Shown here one piece after another: positions 21,738-33,592 of a stretch of DNA of 64,000 nucleotides (position 1 is its first letter; every line of letters starts with the position of its first letter). This stretch comes from Hofstenia miamia. Its lineage: Eukaryota > Xenacoelomorpha > Acoela > Hofsteniidae. A program made the position numbers and the translations under genes. Where the stretch lies: contig CABFPE010000354.1 in NCBI GenBank assembly GCA_900660155.1, positions 298,972 to 362,971 on the forward strand. The letters run 5' to 3'. A model generated the notes under the pieces. That model saw only the letters and a list, made by a program, of their open reading frames with translations, searched no databases and was not told where the DNA came from.

Positions 21738-23438
21738 AAATTATTAATTAAAAATCTTAGTGATATAAATGAAGATTACTTAAGATTAACTAAAAACTGC
21801 TTAGAAAATTATTCTTAACTGTTCCACTCATAAATATTCGAAATTGAAGACATTAAATTGAAATCAATCATTTTTAAACTTCAATATTACCTTATAACAC
21901 CATACTACTACTACTCGGCTTTATTAAACTGTAGATAGGTATACAATAATATAGAATAACATAAATATAAAAAGTATTATTAAAATTTACAAAAATTAAA
22001 TGATTTTTTGCAGTTACTGCATAAACATAGTTGTGATACATAACTGTAATTAGATCAATCCTTGGACTTTAAATCTTAACGACCAAAATAAATACAAAGA
22101 TTAAAACAGAAAGACATTTGCACTAATTTTTGAAAGCTTGAAGTGAAAAAATATAGAAACAAAATTCTATAAAAATTAGCCATTGATTTAAATATTATTA
22201 TTGCATGGTCACCTTACCAAAGAAAAATCAAATTAAGATAAGCAATCGCTATTTAAGACGTTCAAAATATGAAATCAAATGTATCCAATTTAGTGGGGAA
22301 GGATTTATTGAAATGTTGGCAAATAATTAGAAATACGATTACACCTCAATGCATAGTTGAAAGCGTGGTTAAAAAAATCAAGAGCTATGTTATTTAACAA
22401 TATATTGTATGAACTACTTATNTAAATTTTTTCTATTCCCGTTTCATAATCTAAAATAATCCGCAACTTGATTGCTACGTAATGAAAACTACTAGAACTT
22501 TTATCTAAACACAAAAACTTCATTTAATTTAAAATAGTCAATGAGGAAGAGAAGAGATGTTTGACGAGATTTGAAATTAAATATAATGGATTGCATACCT
22601 AGATGAATTTTGCAGAACTTAGATATTTTATATTTATTACGACATACTGGTGCTTATTCATGCGATTGTGCAAAATTTGGAGTTTTTATACACCAATTAA
22701 ATGTCCTTGATAGAAGCATTCGATGTTTAGAATTTCGGTTAGTCAAAATAAACGAAGAGTATTGAAAATAAGACATAAAGAAGGCACGTCTCAGTTGTTT
22801 ATGATAACCGCTTGATATTACATTGCGTAAGTGATATCTAACACCAGCAGTAATTTTTTAATCTTATTTAGAATAAACTGTTCAAATTTCTATTCATTAT
22901 ATATCTCAGCGCCTATATAGGTGATTGATTCAATTTGGTATATTGGTTCATTCGTCTTCAATAACAATAAAGTTAACTTTTATACAGTAATATGCTTAAA
23001 ATTGATATCCAAATCAGATAAAGCTTTTGCAGCTTCAAAAGAATGTATGCAACTTCCCTCAATAATTATGATGTATTGCTAATATCTCTGAAATTATAGC
23101 TAGGTGCTATCAATTGCTTAATTGATAGAATGTCAACTTTAATGTACTACAATATATATCTTTCTTTTGTGAAAACAAAGTCGTTTGTGCAAATGAGGTC
23201 TAGTAAAATTCAAAGTGGACAAAAAATTTCTATAGAACATCCAGTTTGGCAAATCATTGATATCAATACCTTAGTGGTGAAAAGAATACTATGAAAAAGT
23301 CATCATCAGTTTAACCAGTTCCTAGACAAAGGCAACATGCTTAAAATTCCAAGATATTTATATTATTTTTGCTCTTTTTTATTGAAATAATTATCCAATT
23401 TTTAATGCAATAAATTTGATGATATGATAGGCCTTCCC
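21738..23438. other. AT-rich non-coding stretch
   Basis: No gene seen. A short TACTACTACTACTCGGC word near 21905 and a single n at 22422 are the only marked points. The 72-codon minus frame at 22305-22523 spans the n and shows no motif. Confidence 0.55.
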
Positions 23439-23562
23439 ATTATTATTATTATTTCATTTCTTCTCACAACTTCATGCTGGTATGCCTCTCAGCTCCGGAG
23501 TCTGAGAGCTTTCCTCAGGACTCTAGCTGTTCCGAACAATTATTATTATTATTATTATTATT
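23439..23562 (-). mobile_element. R4/Dong-like 3' tail between two TAA arrays
   Basis: On the minus strand the order is TAA array (23562-23540), about 85 bases of tail, then TAA array (23454-23439). The tail reads GTTCGGAACAGCTAGAGTCC and then GAGGAAAGCTCTCAGACTC, and matches the end of the R4/Dong fragment at 39.05-39.12 kb (ACAGCTAGAGCTTGATGAAA, then GCTCTCTGACTTC). It contains a hairpin (GAGT-C-CTGAG / CTCAG-ACTC). It fits a strongly 5'-truncated insertion into a TAA array, or a SINE borrowing the same tail. Confidence 0.65.
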
Positions 23563-23569
23563 TTTAAGT

Positions 23570-23815
23570 AAGTGTGCATATTTTAAATTTTGTAAATATA
23601 CATGTATAGTAGTTTGTAGTATTTGTTTGTTTGTTTATTTTAATAAGCAATACATTTTATTGACTCTTAATAAAACAATATACATTAGGGGACGGTAATA
23701 CTTCATTCATTTGAAACATACATCCAAATTTGAGCACTTACACAAACATTCACACAAATATTGATTATTATTATTGTTATTATTATTATTATTAGTATTA
23801 TTCTAGTGTTTTATT
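23570..23815 (-). repeat. SINE-like repeat copy with TAA array
   Basis: Read on the minus strand: TAA array (23815-23765), TGTGTGAATGTTTGTGTAAG, later GAGTCAATAAAATGTATTGC, then ACTACAAACTACTATACATG and TTTACAAAA. The 59.79-59.84 kb plus strand has GGGTCAAAGTAAATTTATTG, then ACTACAAATACATGCATTTA and CAAAA. The block order looks permuted between copies, so the unit boundaries are unclear. Confidence 0.45.
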
Positions 23816-25190
23816 ATTTTTATATTTTCATGAATTTATTTAATGTATACAGGCAAGCAAACATATGTTACATTGATAATACATATTGTAGCTGCATGCC
23901 AGACAACAATGAATTTATCTCAACAGACATATGCTTTGAAATGCTGTGGAGTAAATTCAATTGTCACTTTCAGCCTTCCAGCAAAACGCTTTAGCTGACT
24001 TAAGGTATTTTCCTTTGACTTACATCAAAACATAACGAAGAAATTCTTTAAGATGCCATGGAGTAAAGGAAATAAACAAATTCTATGACAATTAATCAAC
24101 GCAGAAGTCGTTCCTTCATTGACAAGTAAACATTTATCAATAAAATAGCAAATAGAAAATAGCAAGGATTTTTCTAACATTTTTAAGTGAGATTTTGCTA
24201 TTAGCACGATCAAGAAAGTTATTGTTAAATAAAAAAAACTTGCAAGAGGATTGGGTTATAAGTTATAAGTGCGATAAAGTCTGTTCTTACATTTTTGAAT
24301 AAATATTGCCAATAGTACAAAAATATGAAAGAAAGGTCTGAGAACAATGAAAACACAGAAAGAAAAACAAAATTCATTACTTGTGTGTAACGATTTCAAG
24401 TGAGGAATATACTATTGACTAAGTGCAACATCCTGCTTATCAAACAACCACTTCCATTTTGAAATTTGGACAGAACTATCCAAGCATTCAGTAGAAGTTG
24501 TTCAGTACTTTGAACAAGCTTTTCTCATCATATATAGATACTGGCGGCGGAATCCACTATGCAAAATAGAAGGAAGATAATTGGCAAATTAAATATTGTC
24601 TCTTCTGCAATGTTGTTAACGAACATTGGTATATTGTTTCTTTTAAATAATTCTGGTAATAGCACAAATATTTGGTTTATTTTATTCGGTTATTTTTCTC
24701 TAATACAATAAAGTAATTTTTTTCATTATAGGCAAAAAAAGAGATTAAACTTGCAATTCAAGCTATAATTGAATTATGAACTCTGAAGGCATGCAGTAAT
24801 TTAAACATAAAATATTACTCTAATTAAATAGTATATTGCACATTCTATTTACAAGCTTACAGAGTAAAAACTACAAATTTTATGGAAACGTTAAAAAAGA
24901 ATTTTGGAGTATCTTTTATTTAAGTAATTGTATTACTATTTTCATGTTATATTTACAAATTTTTACAAAACAATAGAATCACTTTATTAATTTTTTGCTA
25001 ATTCTAAATTTTGAACGAAAGCTTTTCGAATTTCCAATTCGATAATTATACAAATATCTAAAATTTTGAAAGAATTTTGAATTGTTGAAAAACTTCGAAG
25101 TCCACACATATTTAAGCAACAGTTGTCAAAGACTTATTTTAATTTTTTTTCTGGATGCTAATCTATTCCTATTAAATTAGCAAAGCAAAA
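23816..25190. other. AT-rich non-coding stretch
   Basis: No convincing gene. The 62-codon minus frame at 24025-24213 has weak nucleotide similarity to 34940-34985 (both carry TTATCAATA then AATAGCA and TAACATTTT). That is too little for a call. Confidence 0.5.
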
Positions 25191-25555
25191 AACTAACCTT
25201 AGTTTAAACCGATCGACTGTGGTATTTGTGATTGGTTATCTTGGTGGCTTAGCTAAAGGGGTGCATATCGCCCCCCCCCCCNNNNNNNNNNNNNNNNNNN
25301 NNNNNNNNNNNNNNNNNNNNNNNNNNNNNNNNNNNNNNNNNNNNNNNNNNNNNNNNNNNNNNNNNNNNNNNNNNNNNNNNNNNNNNNNNNNNNNNNNNNN
25401 NNCCCCCCCCCAGATTGAAACCAGATCACCCCTCAGAGATAATAGAAAGTCGCTTATTAGAACATTGCAATAAAATTTCTATATAATTTTCTTTGCACCC
25501 CTCCCCTAAATTCCATGGGCTGGCTACGCCTCTGGGTTATCTATTATGTTATGCT
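25191..25555. repeat. CGTAGCCAG-type interspersed repeat, interrupted by a gap
   Basis: The right edge, read inward, is AGAGGCGTAGCCAGCCCATG with GGGGAGGGGTGCA after it. The left edge is GGTGGCTTAGCTAAAGGGGT followed by GCA. The shared GGCxTAGC....GGGGTGCA words suggest inverted ends. The centre is poly-C on both sides of an N run. Similar poly-G/C repeats beginning near GGCGTAGCCAG are common in invertebrate genomes. No coding capacity. Confidence 0.45.
25282..25402. other. assembly gap (121 N)
   Basis: N run bounded by C11 on the left and C8 on the right. The true sequence is probably a longer poly-C tract that could not be read through. A frame drawn across it is meaningless. Confidence 0.98.
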
Positions 25556-27937
25556 TGAATTTTGAACTTAATTCAATATTCAATCTGATAAAGCTACATT
25601 CAGAAGTTTTTTCATAAATAAAAATTGGACATCTTCAAAAGTGAATCTCTAATTTCTGTATGGTCTTATATTCACTTATTGCTCTAAATTAATTTATCAA
25701 CGTACTTAGAACTGATGAATTCCTCTGCTTGAAGTCTCAAGGCACTACTTTGTCCAAGTGAATCTTTTGTAGTTCTGAAGTATAAGAGCCTTACATATAT
25801 TAAGCTTTTATTGAATAAAATCATAGCATAACAGCAATAGCAACATTATCGTAAATCAACAGAAACATTAATGCACAATGCAAAAGCCTTTATACGTGCA
25901 ACATACAGTACTCGTCGGTTTACATTATGACAAACTGGTAAACGTAACTAATTAAAATCAATTAGTAATAGTTCATATCAAGTTCCATATAGGTAAGGAT
26001 TCATTTAAAATAATTTCTAACGTTATTTTTCTGTAAAAAAATAACATAATAATATAAAATGCGTCTAAGCTTAGCGAAGTGTTTAAAACCATTAGAAGTT
26101 ACATATTAATCTAAAGGTTCCTTCTATTCATAAAGTGTGGAAAAATAGTAAAAAGGCCTATCAAGGAGACTTGATATAATTTGTTTCCGTCAATTGCGTC
26201 AATATTAATAGCATAGTATGCAGAATTTTAATCTGCGATTGTTACTGAATTATCTTTAAGTCATTCTTCAATATTTTTATAGTTATTTACATTACTTCTT
26301 AAATATTAAACAAAATTTAATTGATAATATGCTTTCATAACATAAGATCATTATTAATTAAGCGAAAGCAATGCCAGATGTTAACCCATGACAGGTGGTC
26401 TATATGACCTTGCCTCACCTCTGCGCCAGTAAACATAGAACTGTGTTTTAACATGAAGTAATTTCAAGGAGTTCTTGCATATACAAGCAGCAAATGGGTA
26501 CGAATTTCACAAAAATGTCAATTATGCGAAATCTTAGTTAGTCAATGCTTATATATTTGTATAATGAACTAATCAGTTTTAATTTTTTTCTGGATATTAT
26601 GCCTGTACTCATTACATTAGTATAGCAATACATTTGCCTATAAGTCTTAATTGACAATATTCTGCTTCTCATGTAGCTATTATTAAGTCATTCGTTGATT
26701 TATGTTAAAGTAGCTTTTACTTAAGACAAGTGGCGTTAAACTCGTTCTTTTAAAATCAAAATGTTTGCATATGACGTCATTACGTTTTCACGTGTACCTT
26801 TAGTATACTGTAAAAATAATTTTATGTAATCATTGTTAAAATTAAGGTATTTTTTAAAAAAATTTTCACTTTCTGCAAAAGCAGAAAAAACGATGAATGT
26901 TGAATAATTTCATCCCAAAGTTTAGGTGCAAAATAAAACTCTTTTCATTATCACATCAAGCAAATGTATTACATTATTTCATATTTGAAAAAGGTAATTA
27001 AAAATTCAACATTTTCTGAAAAAATGGAATGTATATAGAAATGAGGGGTAACCGAAAATACTGAAACTGCATGATTCTTAAAAAACCAAAGTCAAATCAA
27101 AAATATTTTACGACGAAGTTTTTGTTTTTCTGAAATAGGGAAAATTTTTACTCATGGTGACTGTTATGTCTTTAAGCCTTTCCAATTGGATTCGGTTGCA
27201 GAATTTTATAAATAAAATTAAGAATGCTATATATTCAAAGAAATTATTGATAAATATTTATTTTCAGATTTTGAATAGAAGTTTTATCTAAAAAATGTTC
27301 GGGATTGCATAGATATAGAATATATTTTAAAAATCCGAAAAAATACTAGGTGAATGTTGCAAATAGAATCTCTATGGTACATTCTCCCCTAAGAAGTACT
27401 TTCTAAAAAAATATTTTTTCATGAAAACTGACTTACGTATAAAAGAATACCTGTTCTTGTTCAAATTTTTCAAGGCATGCATAATCAATATTTTTTTTTG
27501 AAAAACTGATGACTAACTTCAAAATTTTATACATTTAGTTTCCATTAACATAAGTTTTAGGATTGTTACTATTAGCTTGAACAATGCTAACTGTTCAATG
27601 GAATACTGTCGATAACTTCAAGTATTGTTGACAGCAGCTTATACTTGAAACTAACAAAATATGAAAATGTGAAAAAGAGTAATATATGGTAATCAATACT
27701 AATCAATAAGCGCTAATGGATTCGATCATTTCGTAATTTTTCTTTATAATTTATATTGGTACGTCGCATTATTAAAATTACTTGCAAAATATACTTGATT
27801 AATGATATATGTACATGAATATATATATATATAAATATATATACATTTTTAAACATTAGTTGTTCTACTGTCAAGCAACGCATTGTTGTGAAACGCGCAT
27901 AGGAATAGATTTCAATTTAGTAGCTGTTATTATTCAC

Positions 27938-27973
<36 letters not shown>

Positions 27974-29290
27974 TATGAGTACAGCTTGTCTGATCGGAAC
28001 TTGAGTGGTCAATTCACAAAAAGCAAAATAGTTATGGTTAGTTGTTCCAAGGAGCTTTAGACAGTGCATTATTTGAAAATGTGGTATAGGGAAAATTGGA
28101 AGTTTTTAAAAGAATTTCATATTTTTTTACAAACTCATTTACTTCAGGCACAGAAATATTATTTATCGCAAATATTCACAGTAGCTGATGAGCACATTTA
28201 ACCATATTTGTCTATATTTACTAATAGGCTACAAAAAACCGGTTTGTATCTTTTATGATCCACTGTTCTTCTTAGGATCAATAAATGACTGAAGATCATA
28301 ATATATGATGCTTAAGTCTTCAGAAAGTTTCCTGTGACAATAACGAAATATTTGACACTTTGAACAAATGGCTAAAATTGATTTTTGCAATTGGTTTTCA
28401 CGTTAAGTTTGTTTAGATTTTTACTTATGCAGACATACTAAACGGATTTTCAATATATAAAAGTTGAATTCTCAATATTTTCAATTCTAAATAACATAAT
28501 CCCTATTGTAGCTTTAGCATTGAAAATATTATAATTTCATTTTTATTCGCTAATCTTGTCATTCACCAGGTCCCTTAATACAAAATCCACTATATAAATA
28601 CATCAGTTTTGGAGTAAACCCCACAGTATGTTCATTTGTAAAAGCTGCAGCAACCCTTCATTTTGCGTAGGCGTATTAAATTGTGCACTACATGGAATAC
28701 CAAACGGAGTTTAAACAGATGGGTGTGCAATGAACTGTTATTAAATCTTGAGCAAATTTTGTATTACTTGAAATATTTAATTTACTATTTGACATTTATT
28801 AAACTGCAGTTTTATCTTTGCATACATCAAACTATTTCATGTAATGAATTTTTTAGGAAAGCATCAACTTAGCCTTTTCTCGAAATATTGTAATACAAAA
28901 TAATTTTTTTCTGTACGATTTCTTGGAAAAACGTTTTAAGTTTGATTCACTCTGTTAGCCTCGCAATCATGCTTAATATGATCAATTTTACTGTTCAATT
29001 ATGCAACATATCCCTCCAAAAACTGTGAAAATATTGCAAAAATTGATTATTAAGATGCATTTTACCAATTCTTAGGATTTTTTATAAAATTCAATGTTAA
29101 AAGCCTGAGGGTTAACATTGCAATATGCCCCCCCCCGTTTCTGATTAAAGCACCATTACGTTAAAATTCGAAATTCATTTGAAAATCTATAGCTAATTAT
29201 ATTTTTAATTATCCTTGAAATATTTTTAGCGCATCGTCTTTAGCAGGATTAACTAATATTCACTTTAGTTTCTTGAATTCGACATAGACT
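25556..29290. other. AT-rich non-coding stretch
   Basis: No gene seen. TA tracts lie at about 27819-27842 and 27943-27970. A short C9 run lies near 29129. The frames at 27860-28060 and 28663-28872 have no motif, and the first is partly built on TA repeats. A G/C-richer patch at 26382-26452 has no match I can name. Confidence 0.55.
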
Positions 29291-29296
29291 TGTATG

Positions 29297-29339
29297 ATCA
29301 TGACAAGGCGATCTATTATAGATCGCCATGGATCATGAT
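29297..29339. repeat. strong hairpin with 10-bp perfect inner stem
   Basis: The inner palindrome GGCGATCTAT-T-ATAGATCGCC (29307-29327) has a 1-base centre. An outer stem of ATCATGA (29297-29303) pairs with TCATGAT (29333-29339). It is G/C-richer than the surroundings. It could be a cruciform, a very short foldback element or a structured RNA; nothing links it to a gene. Confidence 0.8.
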
Positions 29340-30999
29340 TACATTTGGAAATTATTAAACGTGTTCATTTCAACAGCCAAGCAGATTTGTACCAATCTAT
29401 GAAAAAAAGCTTCCATTTTTGTTTTTATATTTTTTATTAAATTATATTTTTTAGGCATCAAACAGAAATTGGCATTTTGTAATATATATGATTGTGCTTG
29501 CAAAACAATGTTTGAAACACAAGTTTAATGAATTGAATTTGTATGCATACAGAATAACACTATTTTAAGTAATGTATTTAATTATATTGCACTTCTCCCC
29601 TATTCCCCTCCTCTCCCTCCCCTTCCAATAATAGCAAACGGTAGTGCGATACTCAATTATAAAAAATCGTTAATAAGTCACATATATAATATTTATGAAT
29701 ATTCTAAAAAATCATCTTTTGGTTAATTTTTCTACTCGTCTAAAAAATATTTGGTACCCACTTTTTTGTTGATTTGCTTTGATTTATTTCCTGGAGTAGT
29801 GCACAAGAATGTAAGCCTCCACGCCTCCGCGGATTTATACGCACTAAAAAATATGACTGGTAGATAATTTATAAGTGGGATCCTAAGGTGCGTTATTGTT
29901 TCCTGAATAATAAAAAGTATTCATACTAAAGAAACTTTTAAATTTGTTGAACGTAGCTTTAAGATTTGGACTTTGCTAGTATTTTGCTTTATACAATTTT
30001 TTACAATTGCTTATATTTCTCATTCAAAATTATGTGAGATACTATAACTATCATTGAATGTTCGTTTTTTTAAGAACGGATAAAATCGATCAATGAGTCA
30101 TTTATTTTACAATTTTACAGTGAGCGTTATTTACAGTATAGTGATTCACAAATTGCTGAAATCAGAGGATGCTGTTATTTCTTAGCAAAATAAATCAAGA
30201 AATACCAAATTTATTAGTTTTAAAAATTAAATTTTATTGTAAACAACAATTAACCTGAATTTCAAAGTTCCAAACCTCTGCTTTCAAAGTAATAGCAAAA
30301 GTATGTTCTTTAGTGGTCTAAAAATTAATCTTCTGTGTTTGATAAAGATGACTTAATAAATTTATATTTATTTACGGAGGATTGTTGCAATTACTATTAA
30401 CTTTCCACAGATGTACACAAACAAACAACAACCATACATAGATTAATAAATGTTTGACTCTATGTGCATAGAAGTTTTTATTCATTGCTAATATAGATTT
30501 GCTAATTATTTCTAATACTTAAAACTTAACCTTCAGCGTAAAATACATAAAATGCAATGAAATTCTGTATTGTGATCGTCGATTGAAACAAAATATGAGT
30601 TTGAGGGATTTTAAAATTTTTCAAATATCTTCCTACCAGTACAGTTATAAATTTAAGGTAATTATCATATACATTCCTTAGAATGCAACAGTATAAAAAA
30701 TTCTATTATTATTATTATTTTGGAATATTTTTCAGGGAGGTCTACAGTCACAATATTCACCCTTCTAAAATTCGGGGATGCCTTGTATTTGCTTTGAATG
30801 ATTGCGTAATTATCGTTTCATTAGATTATTAGTTTATTCACATCTAATTTGAAGTTCGAATGTTTCGAAATTATTCAAAATTTAATAATATCTTATGCTT
30901 AGAATTGAAAGAAAAAAATCATAGTCGAAGAGTTAGTAACATTAAACTTGAATGAACGTTTTTTTCTAGAAATATGAACTTTAATGGAAAAACAATTAC
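29340..30999. other. AT-rich stretch, likely intron of the 31-kb gene
   Basis: If the exon at 31000-31173 is real, its intron runs leftward from 30999 (minus strand begins GTAATTG). I could not recognise a second exon here. A pyrimidine/C-rich patch at 29588-29632 and a short ATT array at about 30705-30719 are present. Confidence 0.45.
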
Positions 31000-31173
31000 C
31001 TGTGGAAAATAGTTGTTGACATCCGTCTCATAAATATAATTGGACTCCGTAGATACTGGTTCTTGGAGAAATTCATCAATTATAAAGTACACTGAAACCA
31101 CTAGCATTGTAGTAGAGAGCAAGAACAATGAGAAAAGTGCTAGTTTCTGAAAACTGATTTTAAACTCCTCCAT
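31000..31173 (-). CDS. DEG/ENaC-like channel, probable N-terminal exon
   Basis: The exon codes 58 residues from the ATG at 31171-31173 and ends exactly in phase 0 at CAG|GTAATTG, a good splice donor. The peptide begins MEEFKISFQKLALFSLFLLS. A hydrophobic span at about residues 9-32 fits the first membrane segment. It is followed by FLQEPVSTESNYIYETDVNN and YFPQ. In degenerin/epithelial sodium channels the first membrane helix is followed by a short stretch with P..T and then FP.VT.C, and an exon break at FPQ would fit. The cytoplasmic N-terminus is very short and lacks the usual HG motif, so an upstream exon may exist: TTGTTTAG|ACCGATTAACC just 5' of the ATG could be an acceptor or a trans-splice site. 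The family call is inferred from this short match. No further exon was found. Confidence 0.5.
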
Positions 31174-31549
31174 TTTGGTTAATCGGTCTAAACAATTGAA
31201 TCAAACTTAACGTAAGTAACATGTCTCCAAACTAAATCATTTCAAATGAAAACACTTCCAATTGGCTACAAAATTGTCAGCAACTAGCGGCTGATACACC
31301 ATTGACTTACAATATTCACTTAAATAGCTATTGCTTTCTGTCTTTTACATGATATAAATCATCAATTTATCTAATTTTGTCAATTTTGACCGGAAATATT
31401 CCAATTGAAATCATAAAACCATGTAATTTCAGATGGTTAAATAAATAGAATATATATATATATATATATATGGGTTGATATTTTAGAGCGAACTCAATTT
31501 CCTCATGAATACTAGTTCATTCGCAAATTCATTATATTATAAAAATAAT

Positions 31550-31587
<38 letters not shown>

Positions 31588-33020
31588 ATGGCATACAAAT
31601 AGCTAGAAATAAAATTTTTAATGTGAAAAATTTGGAATCCAATCATTCTAAAAAAGATTGGGTTGCAAATTCTAGCAGGAAAGTTTGTTATTTGGAATGA
31701 CACAAATGGAAACAATTTGGTATATATCTGAATAAACAGAAATAGATTGTATCGTTTTTACCACGGTTTCAAGATACGCTTGTTCACTACTGTATGCTTT
31801 TTAGAATATGACTATATTACAGTGTGATCTAAATCTCTAAAAGATTTGCTGTAAACAATAATAATAATATGTAATAATAATACCTATAATGTATCTATGT
31901 CAAGGCAGCAAATACTGTGTTAAGTCATTGACATTAAAACAGGATGTCGANTATTTATATATATATACATAAATATATATATATATATATTTTTATGTTA
32001 ATAATCTAATTTTCCAAAGCATTTACGTAATTTCATTATTTTTTTAAATAAAATTGCTTCAATCTCAGAAATGGAAATAGGCAGAGTACAGTGAAAATTT
32101 CAAACCCTAACCCATCTATTTTAAATGATCATTTAATTTTGAGCACATGTTTAATAAATAAATGACCATTTTAGAAAAAAGAATGAGTGTCATTTTGCAA
32201 GAACGGGTTTATAGCTAATTTTAATCTAAACCAGGACTTCCCAAATTAAATACATTAATGTCATTCAAAATTAAAAAAATTGACCATAAATTCAAACATG
32301 TATACAATACACGAACTTCGTTTCTTGTTTGTAGGGTTTCAAAGTAATAATATATTACTTCAATTTTGTGTACATTTACATGTATATGAATTACTTTATG
32401 TCTGAAGCTTTTGGATTTTTGTGGAATAGTATTAAGCGTATTCCATTTAATATGTTGACAATTTCTTTTATTGCAACACTATATTTAATATTTACACCAA
32501 AATAAAACGTTTTTGGGGATATCCTAGCAGTATAGAATTTAAACTAGGAGGTAATTGAAATATAAATAGTGTTCACATGTGATTGTAACTTGTATATATC
32601 AAGTCAATACAACATGTGCAGAACGTTATTGGCTCAACCTTCATACTTTTACAATTTCTGGGATCCTTAGAAACGGCTCATTGTGAATCTGTTGAACATC
32701 ATGTATTGATCTTTGTCTTATTGAAGATTTGTTAAAAAAATTGTAAGTATTCCCTATGAATTACACATTGTGTTTATTACGCTATCTAGTTGCAGCTAAC
32801 GCAACTACATGCCCCGACAGTGAATATATGGAACCTAGTGAATTGCAATTTTTGAAGGTCTTACTTTACCATCAGATATATAACCTGAAGATTTTTTGCC
32901 TTACTAAAAGAGCGTGCTACCATATTTTATTATAATAGACCTCTTTTTGACATTTGACATTAATGTAGTTGTAATAGTCTCTACATCAATTTCCATAAAC
33001 TCATTTAAGGTGTCCAGTTA
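31174..33020. other. AT-rich non-coding stretch
   Basis: Upstream of the 31-kb exon. It holds TA tracts at about 31450-31471, 31556-31581 and 31956-31990, TAA words near 31858-31883, and a single n at 31951 beside TA repeats. The frame at 31512-31715 is partly TA repeat. No gene recognised. Confidence 0.55.
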
Positions 33021-33124
33021 TATGTGTTGTTCAAGATGATTTATTCAGAATCCCTAAATGTTTATAATGTTTTATGTGTTGTTCAAGATGATTTATTCAG
33101 AATCCCTAAATGTTTATAATGTTT
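33021..33124. repeat. exact 52-bp tandem duplication
   Basis: The unit starting TATGTGTTGTTCAAGATGAT and ending TTTATAATGTTT occurs at 33021-33072 and 33073-33124 with no difference visible and no n between. This may be a recent true duplication. Confidence 0.95.
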
Positions 33125-33592
33125 GAACTTTTATCAATCATTAATGCAAACATTTTATCTTTCAACATTTGCATGTCTTCTTTCTCTAGTATTTCACCAA
33201 TACATTCAAGAAACACACTGCCCGTTGCCTATGAATTATGTGTTGAATAATATCTTTAATTTCTTATCCACTGATCTAATGTTTTCTGAAGAATAGAGTT
33301 TGTCAAATGTTCATGTTTGGATGTATGAAGAATTTTTCCTCTATCAAAAATTATGCACCATCAGTTAAGAATGCTAGTGAGTTTCTGTAATCCTCCATCA
33401 TCTCATTGAGAATAAGTTTTGTATGAATAGAAATAGTTGAAACCTTTCAATTTTCCTTAGAACATTGCAAATATTTACGAAAACTGGTATGTTTTTGCAA
33501 CCTTCACTGCCTTTCTCAACGGTTTCTTTATTTTTACCCGCTTAGTTTTACGCAAGATATCAAGATCATTCTGCAAAAACTCTTTACATTAT

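Noticed and set aside
25219-25473. 84-codon frame across the poly-C gap
   Set aside because: It is open only because N and poly-C carry no stops.
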